From Alteromonadaceae bacterium (GTDB taxonomy: Bacteria > Pseudomonadota > Gammaproteobacteria > Enterobacterales > Alteromonadaceae): a stretch of 34,917 nucleotides of DNA. Below the pieces are notes generated by a model that worked only from the letters and a program-made list of their open reading frames with translations, had not been told where the DNA came from and searched no databases. The first letter of the stretch is position 1, and each line of letters starts with the position of its first letter. Below, one piece after another: positions 24,874-33,546 of the stretch. The position numbers were made by a program, and so were the translations under genes. The stretch covers positions 1 to 34,917 of the forward strand of contig JABSOI010000064.1 of the NCBI GenBank assembly GCA_013216015.1, in the 5' to 3' direction.

Positions 24874-25710
24874 ATGAACGCTGAAAGTTTTTTACAAGCA
24901 AGTGATCTTAAATCATGCATGCAAGAACTCGTTATTGAAATAAAAAAATCACCCAGTGATGTGAAGTTAAGAATTTTTTTATTCCAATTGTTTTGTATAA
25001 ACCGTGAATGGGACCGTGCGCTGACTCAATTAGGTGTACTGAAAGATCTGGATGATTCTACAATTGCCATGGTTAATACCTATCAGCAATTAATTGCATG
25101 TGAACAAAAACGTGAACTGGTACTTGATGGGTCTAAAGAACCTACTTGCTTTGGAGAGCCATCTCAATGGCTTGCTTATTACGTAAAATCTTTTCAGCTT
25201 TGCTCTGAAATAATTGGTTCTGAAAATAATGCTTCTGAAAATAAATATCAACAAGCTGCTAAGTTAATTCATCAAGGCGCAGAAATGGCTCCCGCTATCT
25301 CCGGCAGTATAAATTTTGGAAATGAACAGAAAATCAAATCGTTTAATTGGTTAAGTGACGGCGATGTTAGATTTGGTCCTTCAATTGAAGTAATGATTAA
25401 TGGTGGTTATTACTGGTTACCGCTGGAAAATGTTTTAGAGCTTGCTTTTGAACCCGTAGAAGATCTACGCGATATGGTTTGGCGTCCAGCTAACTTAACC
25501 TTAAAAAACAAAGGCAAATTAATTGTATTTCTTCCGGTACGCTATCCGATAAATGCAGAAACAACTGACAGTCAATTACTGTCCAGAACGTGTGAATGGC
25601 AAGAACCTCTCGACAATTTTTACATAGGCCACGGACAACGTATTTTTGTTACCGACAATGACGAAATTCCATTACTTAACGTTAATTCAATTAAATTTGA
25701 TCACGAATAA
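24874..25710 (+). CDS. tagJ: T6SS accessory protein TagJ (ImpE family)
   Basis: 278 residues of the ImpE/TagJ family: a TPR-like helical N-terminus (VKLRIFLFQLFCINREWDRA, LTQLGVLKDLD) and a C-terminal beta domain (DGDVRFGPSIEVMINGGYYW; RDMVWRPANLTLKNKGK). TagJ binds the N-terminal part of TssB in HSI-I-type systems and tunes ClpV-sheath interaction; it is not essential in Pseudomonas. It occurs between hcp and tssE, as in HSI-I. It comes after the terminator, so it depends on read-through or a local promoter in the 65-bp spacer, where I see no clear one. Its stop overlaps the tssE start (TAATG). Confidence 0.92.
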   Translation: MNAESFLQASDLKSCMQELVIEIKKSPSDVKLRIFLFQLFCINREWDRALTQLGVLKDLDDSTIAMVNTYQQLIACEQKRELVLDGSKEPTCFGEPSQWLAYYVKSFQLCSEIIGSENNASENKYQQAAKLIHQGAEMAPAISGSINFGNEQKIKSFNWLSDGDVRFGPSIEVMINGGYYWLPLENVLELAFEPVEDLRDMVWRPANLTLKNKGKLIVFLPVRYPINAETTDSQLLSRTCEWQEPLDNFYIGHGQRIFVTDNDEIPLLNVNSIKFDHE

Positions 25711-26210
25711 TGCCTGAACTATCGCAAAAAGAACGATTGCAGTTATCGTTACTTGATCGATTGTCTGATGACGAACCGAAAAAGACAACTGAATCAAGAG
25801 AAAAACGCGTTATTTCCATTTCCCGATTAAGGCAATTAGTACAAAGAGATCTGGCCTGGTTACTTAATTCAGTAGCCGCATCTGCGAATATGGACTTTAG
25901 CAATTATCCAGAAGTAGCTAAGTCAACATTGAACTACGGAATTATCGACCTGTCAGGTTTTAGCAGTATGGTGTTCAATCCAAAATACATAGAAAGAGAA
26001 TTAACTAAATGTATTAAAAACTATGAACCCCGCATTATTCCTAATTCGCTCAAAGTAAAAATAAAAGTAGCAGAAGAAGAAATGAGTAAAAATACAATTT
26101 CCTTTGAAATAAGTGGCGATCTTTGGGCGCAACCACTTCCGTTACAATTATTCTTAAAAACAGAAATAGACTTGGAAAATGGCAGCGTTAACCTAAGTCA
26201 CTGGAATTAA
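25710..26210 (+). CDS. tssE: T6SS baseplate protein TssE (gp25-like)
   Basis: 166 residues with the gp25-like fold. The start LSLLDRLSDDEP is typical, and SRLRQLVQRDLAWLLNS, YPEVAKSTLNYGIIDLSGF and ERELTKCIKNYEPRI follow. Family members are 130-170 residues. TssE is the sheath-nucleating part of the baseplate wedge with TssF and TssG. It starts within the tagJ stop. The last codons and the stop lie in a 19-bp tandem repeat (26189-26245), so the C-terminal NLSHWN may be recent. Confidence 0.95.
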   Translation: MPELSQKERLQLSLLDRLSDDEPKKTTESREKRVISISRLRQLVQRDLAWLLNSVAASANMDFSNYPEVAKSTLNYGIIDLSGFSSMVFNPKYIERELTKCIKNYEPRIIPNSLKVKIKVAEEEMSKNTISFEISGDLWAQPLPLQLFLKTEIDLENGSVNLSHWN

Positions 26211-26245
26211 CCTAAGCCACTTGAATTAACCGAAGCGATTGGAAT
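26189..26245 (+). repeat. 19-bp tandem repeat across the tssE stop codon
   Basis: Three units of TAACCTAAGTCACTGGAAT-like sequence start at 26189, 26208 and 26227, each with several changes. The tssE stop TAA (26208-26210) is the first triplet of unit 2. The third unit ends just before the weak tssF ribosome-binding site. Confidence 0.85.
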
Positions 26246-26251
26246 AAAAAA

Positions 26252-28150
26252 ATGGATGAGAAATTTTTATCTTTTTACAATCAGGAATTAAAGTTTATCC
26301 GGGAAAGCGGAGCTGAATTTTCCAAAGAATACCCCAAAATTGCAGGGCGTTTAGGCCTTGATGGATTTGATTGCTCTGATCCTTATGTTGAACGTCTATT
26401 AGAAGGCTTCGCTTTTCTTTCGGCAAGAATACATACCAAACTTGATGCTTCTTTTCCTAAATTTACCCAGCATTTAATGGAACAACTTTTTCCGGGTTTT
26501 TTACAGCCAGCTCCTTCAATGTTAGTTACGCAGTTTAATCCTGATTTTGAAGAAGGTAGTTTAGCCGAAGGGGTTACCATACCGCGCGACACAGCATTAC
26601 ACAGTTTACTGGGTAAGGGCGAGCAAACCGCTTGTGAATACAGAACTTCACACGACGTAACATTATGGCCAATAAAATTAACGAATGCCGAATACATAAA
26701 CGCGCAGGAATTAGCCTCTTATGTAGGAAAAACAAACCTGGATCATACCCCTAAGAGCGGTGTGTTAATAACTTTAGAAGCCGCTCCGGGGCTTACCTTT
26801 GCTGAAATATCCCTTGATTCGTTAATGCTTCACTTAAGAGGAACCGAATCGTTTCCATTACATTTGTTTGAAGCTATTTTCAAAGGTTATAAAGGTTGTC
26901 TTTATAAAACAAATAAAAATATGTGGCGTAACCAGGAAGCTGCAACAAAAGTTACCGCACATGGCTATAACAAAAATCAGGCACTTTTACCCTACAACAA
27001 TCGACAATTTGATGGTTTCCGCTTATTAAAAGAATATTTTGCTTTTGTTAAACGCTACTTGTTCTTGTCTATTGATAACCTGCAGGCAACCCTTGCTCAA
27101 TGCAATGAAGACAAAATTCAATTGCTGTTGTTGCTTGATCATAACGATACTCGTCTGGAAAGTTTAGTTACACCTGATAATTTCGCCTTGTATTGCACAC
27201 CGGCGATCAATTTATTTCCTAAACGCGCTGAGCGAATTAATATTTCCAGAATTAATCATGATTTTCATATCGTTCCCGACAAACTCAGGCCTCTTGATTT
27301 TGAAGTGTGTACTGTCACTAATATTAAAGGTTTCAGTTCTGGTATTGAGGCAACGTCACAATTTTTACCCTTGTATGGGTCTGAACAATCAACAAACTCC
27401 TCACACTCCATACACTCCTCGCAAAACAGGCACAATGCCTACTATACAATCAGCAGAGATACTCGTCGCCTTAATGCTAATCAGCGAAAGTTTGGTCATC
27501 GTTCCAGCTATATTGGCTCTGAAGTATACCTTTCACTTGTTGATCCCAAACAAGCCCCCTTTGCTGATGACTTACGCCAATTATCTGTTGAAACATTATG
27601 TTGTAACCGTGATTTGCCGCTAATGATGCCATTAGGCAAAGGAAAAACTGACTTCACCATTGAAACAGGCGCTCCATGTGAGTCAGTACGTTGCGTAGGC
27701 GAACCAACCCGGCCTTCTCCCCCCTCTTGTCAGGGAAATGTTTCATGGGATTTAATAAATCAATTATCAATTAATTTTCTCGGGATTACTGGCAGCGATT
27801 CAAAATCGGCTTTAGCAAGTTTAAAAACCTTACTTAGTTTAATGATGGATAGAAACGACTTTGCCCAGAACAAACAAGTTGATGGCATAATAGAGGTTGA
27901 AATCAAACAGATCACTAGTCGTTTACCTTTTCCCGGGCCAATATGTTTTGGCCGGGGTGTCGCTATTATTATTACCCTTGATGAACTTGCCTTCGAAGGT
28001 AACAGCACATTTATGCTGGGTATGATTCTGGATCGATTTTTTGCCCAATACGTCAGCATTAACTCATTTACACAGTTAATACTTAATTCATCTGATCGCG
28101 GAGAAATATTTAAATGGCCAATTCGAATCGGCTTGCGAAACGCTATTTAG
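26252..28150 (+). CDS. tssF: T6SS baseplate protein TssF
   Basis: 632 residues. The N-terminus FLSFYNQELKFIRESGAEFS with YPKIAGRLGLDG, VERLLEGFAFLSARI and FPGFLQPAPSMLV is the TssF/VasA/ImpG signature. Late motifs SYIGSEVYLSLVD and CFGRGVAI also fit. TssF pairs with TssG and TssE in the baseplate wedge. A Ser/His-rich insert (NSSHSIHSSQN, ~385) looks like a variable loop. The start ATG at 26252 has only a weak GGA upstream, so translation may be coupled to tssE. The 3' end overlaps tssG by 37 bases. Confidence 0.96.
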   Translation: MDEKFLSFYNQELKFIRESGAEFSKEYPKIAGRLGLDGFDCSDPYVERLLEGFAFLSARIHTKLDASFPKFTQHLMEQLFPGFLQPAPSMLVTQFNPDFEEGSLAEGVTIPRDTALHSLLGKGEQTACEYRTSHDVTLWPIKLTNAEYINAQELASYVGKTNLDHTPKSGVLITLEAAPGLTFAEISLDSLMLHLRGTESFPLHLFEAIFKGYKGCLYKTNKNMWRNQEAATKVTAHGYNKNQALLPYNNRQFDGFRLLKEYFAFVKRYLFLSIDNLQATLAQCNEDKIQLLLLLDHNDTRLESLVTPDNFALYCTPAINLFPKRAERINISRINHDFHIVPDKLRPLDFEVCTVTNIKGFSSGIEATSQFLPLYGSEQSTNSSHSIHSSQNRHNAYYTISRDTRRLNANQRKFGHRSSYIGSEVYLSLVDPKQAPFADDLRQLSVETLCCNRDLPLMMPLGKGKTDFTIETGAPCESVRCVGEPTRPSPPSCQGNVSWDLINQLSINFLGITGSDSKSALASLKTLLSLMMDRNDFAQNKQVDGIIEVEIKQITSRLPFPGPICFGRGVAIIITLDELAFEGNSTFMLGMILDRFFAQYVSINSFTQLILNSSDRGEIFKWPIRIGLRNAI

Positions 28151-29139
28151 CAGAATTAGCAAACGATCCCGAACAACTTCATACGCAGGGTTTTACTCCC
28201 CTGGTTAGATATTTGGCGGCCAACGCGCCTCTGGCTACGCGTGTCGGCTATTCTGTGTCTCCAAAACAAGATTTTGTTCGATTTGGACAAACAGCACTTT
28301 TACATTTTTACCCGGCTGCTTTTACAGACGTAAAATTTAACAAGACAACGAGTAATTATAAACTTAATAACAGTTACTGGGGCATGTTGGGTATAAATGG
28401 TCCTTTACCCACCCATTTAACTGAGTACGCAATAGAAAGAAACTATCGCCTTCAGGACTCTACCTTTACCGGGTTTTTAGACGTTTTCAACCATCGTTTT
28501 ATTTCTCTGTTTTACCGTGCCTGGGCTGATGCTGAACCTACCGTTAGTCATGACAGACCAGAAGAAGATAATTTTCAACGCTACTTAAATGCGCTTTCTG
28601 GTGAATGTACAAGTGATTCAAGCTCAGAAGTATTTAACCAACATAAGCATGTTCATCAATATTTGTCTGGATTGCTAAGCCATAAAAACCGCAGTGGTAA
28701 AGTATTGACGCAACTTTTAGCCGAATACTTACATTTTGAGGTATCTATTGAAGAGTTTCAGGGCCGATGGTACGACCTGGAACCAAATGATCAAACCAGA
28801 TTAGGTCAGCAAAATGCCACTCTGGGCTGCGATACAATGCTAGGTTCAAGAACTTTTCAGCGAAGCTTCAATTTTGCCATTAATATTGGCCCAATTTATT
28901 ATCAGGAATATATTGCATTGCTTAACAACAGCCGACAATTGAGCAAAGTAATTGAACTAACGAAAAAAGTTCTCGGACAAGAGTATGAATTTTCGATAAA
29001 TATACTATTGAAAGCGAAACAGACACAGGCGTGCCAACTTGGCTCGGCACTGCTTGGTATTAATTCATGGAGTCAAGATAAATCAGGCCACTTACAACAG
29101 CGTGAGCCAAAGCTGGTTTATACCACCTCCGTTAATTAA
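28114..29139 (+). CDS. tssG: T6SS baseplate protein TssG
   Basis: 341 residues. The TssG/VasB/ImpH signature is seen in GFTPLVRYLAANAPLATRVG, NNSYWGMLGINGPLPTHLTE, FLDVFNHRFISLFYRAWADA and GRWYDLEPNDQTRLG. It starts 37 bases inside tssF in another frame. This overlap is common for the pair, because TssG and TssF are needed in fixed ratio. A GGAG lies 12 bases before the ATG at 28114. Confidence 0.96.
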   Translation: MANSNRLAKRYLAELANDPEQLHTQGFTPLVRYLAANAPLATRVGYSVSPKQDFVRFGQTALLHFYPAAFTDVKFNKTTSNYKLNNSYWGMLGINGPLPTHLTEYAIERNYRLQDSTFTGFLDVFNHRFISLFYRAWADAEPTVSHDRPEEDNFQRYLNALSGECTSDSSSEVFNQHKHVHQYLSGLLSHKNRSGKVLTQLLAEYLHFEVSIEEFQGRWYDLEPNDQTRLGQQNATLGCDTMLGSRTFQRSFNFAINIGPIYYQEYIALLNNSRQLSKVIELTKKVLGQEYEFSINILLKAKQTQACQLGSALLGINSWSQDKSGHLQQREPKLVYTTSVN

Positions 29140-29237
29140 TCGGTCAATATTCAATAAGGATAAATGACTAACTGATCAGTGGATGTGGTATCGAAGCACA
29201 ACAGTTTAAAAATAAAAATATTGAGGGAGTAAATTTT

Positions 29238-32003
29238 ATGACAGAAATTAGTCGCGTTAGCCTATTCGGAAAACTCAACCCCATCGCTTATAAAGCAGTT
29301 GAAAGTGCAACTGTATTTTGTAAACTACGAGGGAATCCATATGTTGAACTAGTACATTGGTTTCAACAGTTATTACAATTACCAGACTCAGATCTTCACA
29401 GAATAATAAAACATTTTGAGATAGACCCATCAATTTTAGCTAAAGACATGACAAATTCTTTAGACGCTTTACCACGGGGCGCAACCTCTATTTCTGATCT
29501 ATCGAGTCATATTGAAGAATCAATAGAACGTGGTTGGGTGTATGGTAGTTTAGTGTATGGTGATACTAAAGTAAGAACTGCCTACCTTATTATTGGCATG
29601 TTAAAAACCCGCGACCTCAAAAATGCTTTGCTGAGCTTGTCTACCGAATTCAGAAAAATTAAAGTTGAACAACTGGGAGACGAATTAACCCAGATAATTG
29701 ACGGTTCACCTGAAGATAATGCTCCGGCTACTGATGGTTCAAGCCTTGGTGGCTTTGAGCCGGGTACAGCCAGCGATGCTATGGCTCCTGCAACTATGGG
29801 CAAACAAGAAGCCCTTAATCAATTCACCACTAATTTAACTGAACAAGCTGCAAAAGGTGAATTAGATCCTATCATTGGTCGTGATGATGAAATCAGACAA
29901 ATGATTGACATTTTAATGCGTCGCCGTCAAAACAACCCTATTCTTACCGGTGAAGCAGGTGTTGGTAAAACTGCAGTAGTTGAAGGCTTTGCCCACAGAA
30001 TAAATAAAGGCGATGTTCCGCCAGCACTTAAAGGCGTTAAATTACTTTGCCTTGATATTGGTCTATTACAAGCTGGCGCAAGTATGAAAGGTGAATTTGA
30101 AAATCGTCTGAAACAAGTTATAGAAGAAGTTAAATCATCTCCTACGCCAATAATTTTGTTTATCGATGAAACTCATACCCTGATAGGAGCAGGTGGTGCA
30201 GCAGGCACAGGTGACGCTGCCAATTTACTGAAACCAGCTTTAGCCCGTGGAGAATTGCGAACAATAGGTGCAACCACATGGGCAGAATATAAAAAACACA
30301 TCGAAAAAGATCCTGCCCTTACCCGCCGCTTCCAGGTTGTTAAAGTGGAAGAACCCGATGAAGAAAAAGCCATACTAATGCTACGTAACATTGCTGGTAT
30401 GTTAGAAAAACACCATCATGTTGAAATATTGGATAAAGCGATTGAATCAGCGGTTAAATTGTCACACCGCTATATACCCGCCAGACAGTTACCTGATAAA
30501 GCAGTCAGCTTATTAGACACAGCTGCTGCCCGCGTTGCCGTAAGCCAGTTTGCCACCCCGGCTGAATTGGAAGACTGCAAACAACGTATCGAAAACTTGC
30601 AAGTTGAACAACGCCTTTTGGGCAAAGAAGCGACCATTGGCATTGTAAACCAAAGCCGAATTGATGAACTCGTACTATCTCTTGAAAAAGAACAAGCTAA
30701 AGAGCAAGATCTGGAAAAACGCTGGCACGAAGAAAAAACGGTTGTTGATAGCGTATTAAAATTAAGACGCACTCTGAAAGACTTGTACCTTGCTCAAGAA
30801 AGTGAATTAGAAGGGAGCGAGCTAGCCAAAGACAAACCAAACGAACCAAACGAAAGTGAACCAGCAACAGACGATAATTCAGATGAAGAGAAAATAGATA
30901 ATTCAGCCGCTATTGCCACCGCTAAGGCAGAGTTAGATGAACAACACAAGAAACTTGAAGAAATGCAGGGTGAATCACCATTGATATTACCTTCATGTGA
31001 TGATCAGGCTATAGCCTCTGTTGTTGCTGATTGGACCGGCGTTCCTGTCGGAAAAATGGTTAATGATGAAATTAGTACCATTTTAAATTTACCCGAGCTT
31101 ATGAAACAGCGGGTGATTGGACAAGATCATGCCATGGAAATGATCGCCAAGCGAATTCAAACATCACGAGCTGGCCTAGACAATCCGAATAAACCTATTG
31201 GCGTATTTATGCTTTGTGGTCCTTCAGGAACAGGTAAGACAGAAACGGCACTGACATTAGCGGAATCTCTATACGGTGGCGAACAAAATGTGATCACCAT
31301 AAACATGAGTGAATTTCAAGAAGCCCATACAGTTTCAACTCTTAAAGGTGCGCCTCCGGGTTATGTCGGGTATGGCGAAGGTGGAGTTTTAACCGAAGCC
31401 GTGCGCCGTAAACCTTATTCGGTGGTATTGCTTGATGAAGTTGAAAAAGCGCATCCTGATGTTCACGAAATATTCTTCCAGGTATTTGATAAAGGTGTAA
31501 TGGAAGACGGTGAAGGTAGAATGATCGACTTTAAAAATACATTGATCTTACTTACTTCAAACGTTGGCAGTGAATTAATCATGAACCTGTGCAAAGACCC
31601 TGATTTGATGCCGGAACCAGAAGGGATCACTAAAGCATTACGTGAACCACAATTAGGTGTATTCCCTGCCGCATTATTGGGACGTATTGTGACTATTCCT
31701 TACTACCCATTATCAGATGAAATGATCAAATCTATCACCCGGTTACAACTCAACAGAATTAAAGATCGTGTTGAAAAAGGCCAGGGAATTGAATTTCATT
31801 ATGATGATACTGTGGTAGATCTCGTGGTTAGTCGCTGTACCGAACTTGAAAGCGGCGGACGGATGATTGATTCAATACTTACTAATACGTTATTGCCTGA
31901 AATCAGTAATAAGTTTTTGACGCATTTGTTAGAGAAAAAACCTGTTACTAAAGTGGAAGTAAGTACTGACAATGGTGAGTTTATTTATACCTTGGAGCAT
32001 TAA
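29238..32003 (+). CDS. clpV: T6SS AAA+ sheath disassembly ATPase TssH (ClpV)
   Basis: 921 residues with a Clp/Hsp100 layout: N domain (~1-160; the [17 protein letters not shown] start is ClpV-type), D1 with Walker A GEAGVGKT (~239) and Walker [10 protein letters not shown] (~306), middle coiled coil (~420-570), and D2 with Walker A GPSGTGKT (661-668) and Walker [11 protein letters not shown] (~729). The middle domain has an acidic insert ([17 protein letters not shown]) that is not typical. ClpV recognises the contracted TssBC sheath and extracts TssC for reuse. The RBS is GAGGGAG before ATG 29238. It is the last gene of the plus-strand tss operon; a vgrG would be expected next but is absent. 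Confidence 0.96.
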   Translation: MTEISRVSLFGKLNPIAYKAVESATVFCKLRGNPYVELVHWFQQLLQLPDSDLHRIIKHFEIDPSILAKDMTNSLDALPRGATSISDLSSHIEESIERGWVYGSLVYGDTKVRTAYLIIGMLKTRDLKNALLSLSTEFRKIKVEQLGDELTQIIDGSPEDNAPATDGSSLGGFEPGTASDAMAPATMGKQEALNQFTTNLTEQAAKGELDPIIGRDDEIRQMIDILMRRRQNNPILTGEAGVGKTAVVEGFAHRINKGDVPPALKGVKLLCLDIGLLQAGASMKGEFENRLKQVIEEVKSSPTPIILFIDETHTLIGAGGAAGTGDAANLLKPALARGELRTIGATTWAEYKKHIEKDPALTRRFQVVKVEEPDEEKAILMLRNIAGMLEKHHHVEILDKAIESAVKLSHRYIPARQLPDKAVSLLDTAAARVAVSQFATPAELEDCKQRIENLQVEQRLLGKEATIGIVNQSRIDELVLSLEKEQAKEQDLEKRWHEEKTVVDSVLKLRRTLKDLYLAQESELEGSELAKDKPNEPNESEPATDDNSDEEKIDNSAAIATAKAELDEQHKKLEEMQGESPLILPSCDDQAIASVVADWTGVPVGKMVNDEISTILNLPELMKQRVIGQDHAMEMIAKRIQTSRAGLDNPNKPIGVFMLCGPSGTGKTETALTLAESLYGGEQNVITINMSEFQEAHTVSTLKGAPPGYVGYGEGGVLTEAVRRKPYSVVLLDEVEKAHPDVHEIFFQVFDKGVMEDGEGRMIDFKNTLILLTSNVGSELIMNLCKDPDLMPEPEGITKALREPQLGVFPAALLGRIVTIPYYPLSDEMIKSITRLQLNRIKDRVEKGQGIEFHYDDTVVDLVVSRCTELESGGRMIDSILTNTLLPEISNKFLTHLLEKKPVTKVEVSTDNGEFIYTLEH

Positions 32004-32072
32004 GTTTTAGTCAAGCTTAATTAAGCTTTAGCTAAGGTTTAATACAATCTGAAACTTTTTATAGCCTTCTAC

Positions 32073-32100
32073 TGGCCTAACCGTACAATCGGTTAGGCCA
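32073..32100. other. Perfect 11-bp hairpin after clpV
   Basis: TGGCCTAACCG and CGGTTAGGCCA pair perfectly around a 6-base loop, about 70 bases after the clpV stop. No T-tract follows on either strand, so it is not a classical terminator; it could block 3' exonucleases or help Rho-dependent ending of the operon transcript. Confidence 0.6.
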
Positions 32101-32261
32101 GAATCCCTCACGTTTATACCTCACATTCATCCCTAAAACTTCCACTAAAAAACAATTGAAAATTAAAATCATTGACGCAGGTCCGACCTCCTGAAAGAAT
32201 ACTCAGCAACTAATACACAGAAACTAATACAGAAAATCTCTTTAATTGATAGAGCTCGAAT

Positions 32262-33161
32262 ATGACTAATTTTAACTTTGAAGAAATAACCATTGAATGT
32301 CAGGATGGCTATGACCTTGCTGCTACGCTTTTTAAACCAGAAAATAAAGTTAAAGGTGCCGTTTTAATTGGTCCTGCTACGGGTATAAAAAGGCAATTTT
32401 ATGCCAGTTTTGCCCGTTATTTAGCTAACAAGGGTTATGGCGTAATTACCTTTGATAATCGAGGGATTGGTGATTCTCTATCAGGTAAAGTCAGCGACAG
32501 TGACGCTTGCGTTCAAATTTGGGGGGAGCAAGACATGCCGGCAGCATTAACAATGTTACAAAGCGCTTTCCCACAAACTCAATATCATTTGGTGGGTCAT
32601 AGTGCTGGTGGTCAACTGGTGGGCTTAATGCCTAATGCTAAAGAATTAACTTCGATGTATAATTTTGCCTGTTCTTCAGGTAGTTTAAAAAACATGAAAA
32701 TGCCGTATTTCGCAAAAGCGCATTTCTTCATGAATCTGTTTATTCCCCTTAACAATCTACTTTTTGGACATACCAAATCTCAATTACTGGGAATGGGTGA
32801 ACCTTTACCCAAAGCAGTCGCCCAACAATGGCGAGAATGGTGTAACGGACAAGGTTATGTAAAAACAGCGTTTGGAAAAACAATAACAAACCACCTGTAC
32901 GATGAACTTGCGATCCCCTCAATGTGGGTTAACGCAACAGATGATGACATTGCAAATGATGAAAATGTTGCTGACATGATAGCGGTTTACACAAAGCTAA
33001 AAACCGAGACTCTTACCTTATCACCTCAAGAATACGGATTGACTGAAATAGGCCATATGAAGTTTTTTAGCCGAAAATCCCGCCCTTTGTGGCAGCATGT
33101 TTTAAATTGGTTTGAGAAACATAGCAATAATGGTGAAAATGTTTCAGATCAGGTTGCTTAG
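32262..33161 (+). CDS. Alpha/beta hydrolase, COG4757-like
   Basis: 299 residues with a serine hydrolase fold. The nucleophile elbow is GHSAGG (Ser114), and an oxyanion-side segment is LIGPATGIKRQFYASFARYL. GYGVITFDNRGIGDS is the strand/loop before the elbow. An acid may be in NATDDDIAND and the histidine in EIGHMKFF, as in this family. There is no signal peptide. COG4757-type hydrolases are uncharacterised and mostly chromosomal; nothing (toxin domain, immunity gene, VgrG or PAAR) marks it as a T6SS effector. It lies 258 bp after clpV behind a hairpin, so is probably transcribed on its own. Confidence 0.8.
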   Translation: MTNFNFEEITIECQDGYDLAATLFKPENKVKGAVLIGPATGIKRQFYASFARYLANKGYGVITFDNRGIGDSLSGKVSDSDACVQIWGEQDMPAALTMLQSAFPQTQYHLVGHSAGGQLVGLMPNAKELTSMYNFACSSGSLKNMKMPYFAKAHFFMNLFIPLNNLLFGHTKSQLLGMGEPLPKAVAQQWREWCNGQGYVKTAFGKTITNHLYDELAIPSMWVNATDDDIANDENVADMIAVYTKLKTETLTLSPQEYGLTEIGHMKFFSRKSRPLWQHVLNWFEKHSNNGENVSDQVA

Positions 33162-33546
33162 GTTTCTTTTCGGTTTGTTTGTATCTCGATTTTTTTGTAT
33201 CAGTTTCATATTTTGTCTTGCCGTTTAAGATTTTAGACTATACCAGATTGGTAAATCGAATATTTCCTTTTACCACTTAAAAGACATTTAGTACTGGAGT
33301 TATAACAGTAGTTTAAATTATATTTTGTATTGATTATGTCACTTAGCGTTAAAACAATTATTGATTTTTTAGTTGTAGGATGTGGTTAGCCGCAGGGGTA
33401 ACACATCAGATTGCTAGTTAATAATCACTTAAATATTAAAGCTTTAGTGTGTTGAACGAGCACAATCAATATAAATTTGTAATACAATTTAAACCTACCT
33501 TTAATCTATTCATTAGAAAAAGTATTGCTTAAGCTGTTCAATAAAA
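33162..33546. other. Intergenic region with a repeat remnant
   Basis: No gene is seen. GTAGGATGTGGTTAGCCGCA (33375-33394) with the following GGGGTAACACATCA is a degenerate single arm of the palindromic family found at 13886, 14079 and 20407. The partner arm is missing. Confidence 0.5.

Noticed and set aside
32386-32395. TACGGGTATA, resembling the end of MITE family 1
   Set aside because: It lies in a conserved part of the hydrolase gene (GPATGIKRQ) with no further similarity to the element and no partner end.
32262-33161. Hydrolase considered as a T6SS lipase effector
   Set aside because: It has no signal, adaptor, VgrG/PAAR or immunity neighbour, and the features fit a general cytosolic COG4757-like hydrolase.
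33240-33253. TACCAGATTGGTA, resembling the ends of MITE family 2
   Set aside because: Only a 5-bp inverted match around 3 bases, with no further family sequence.
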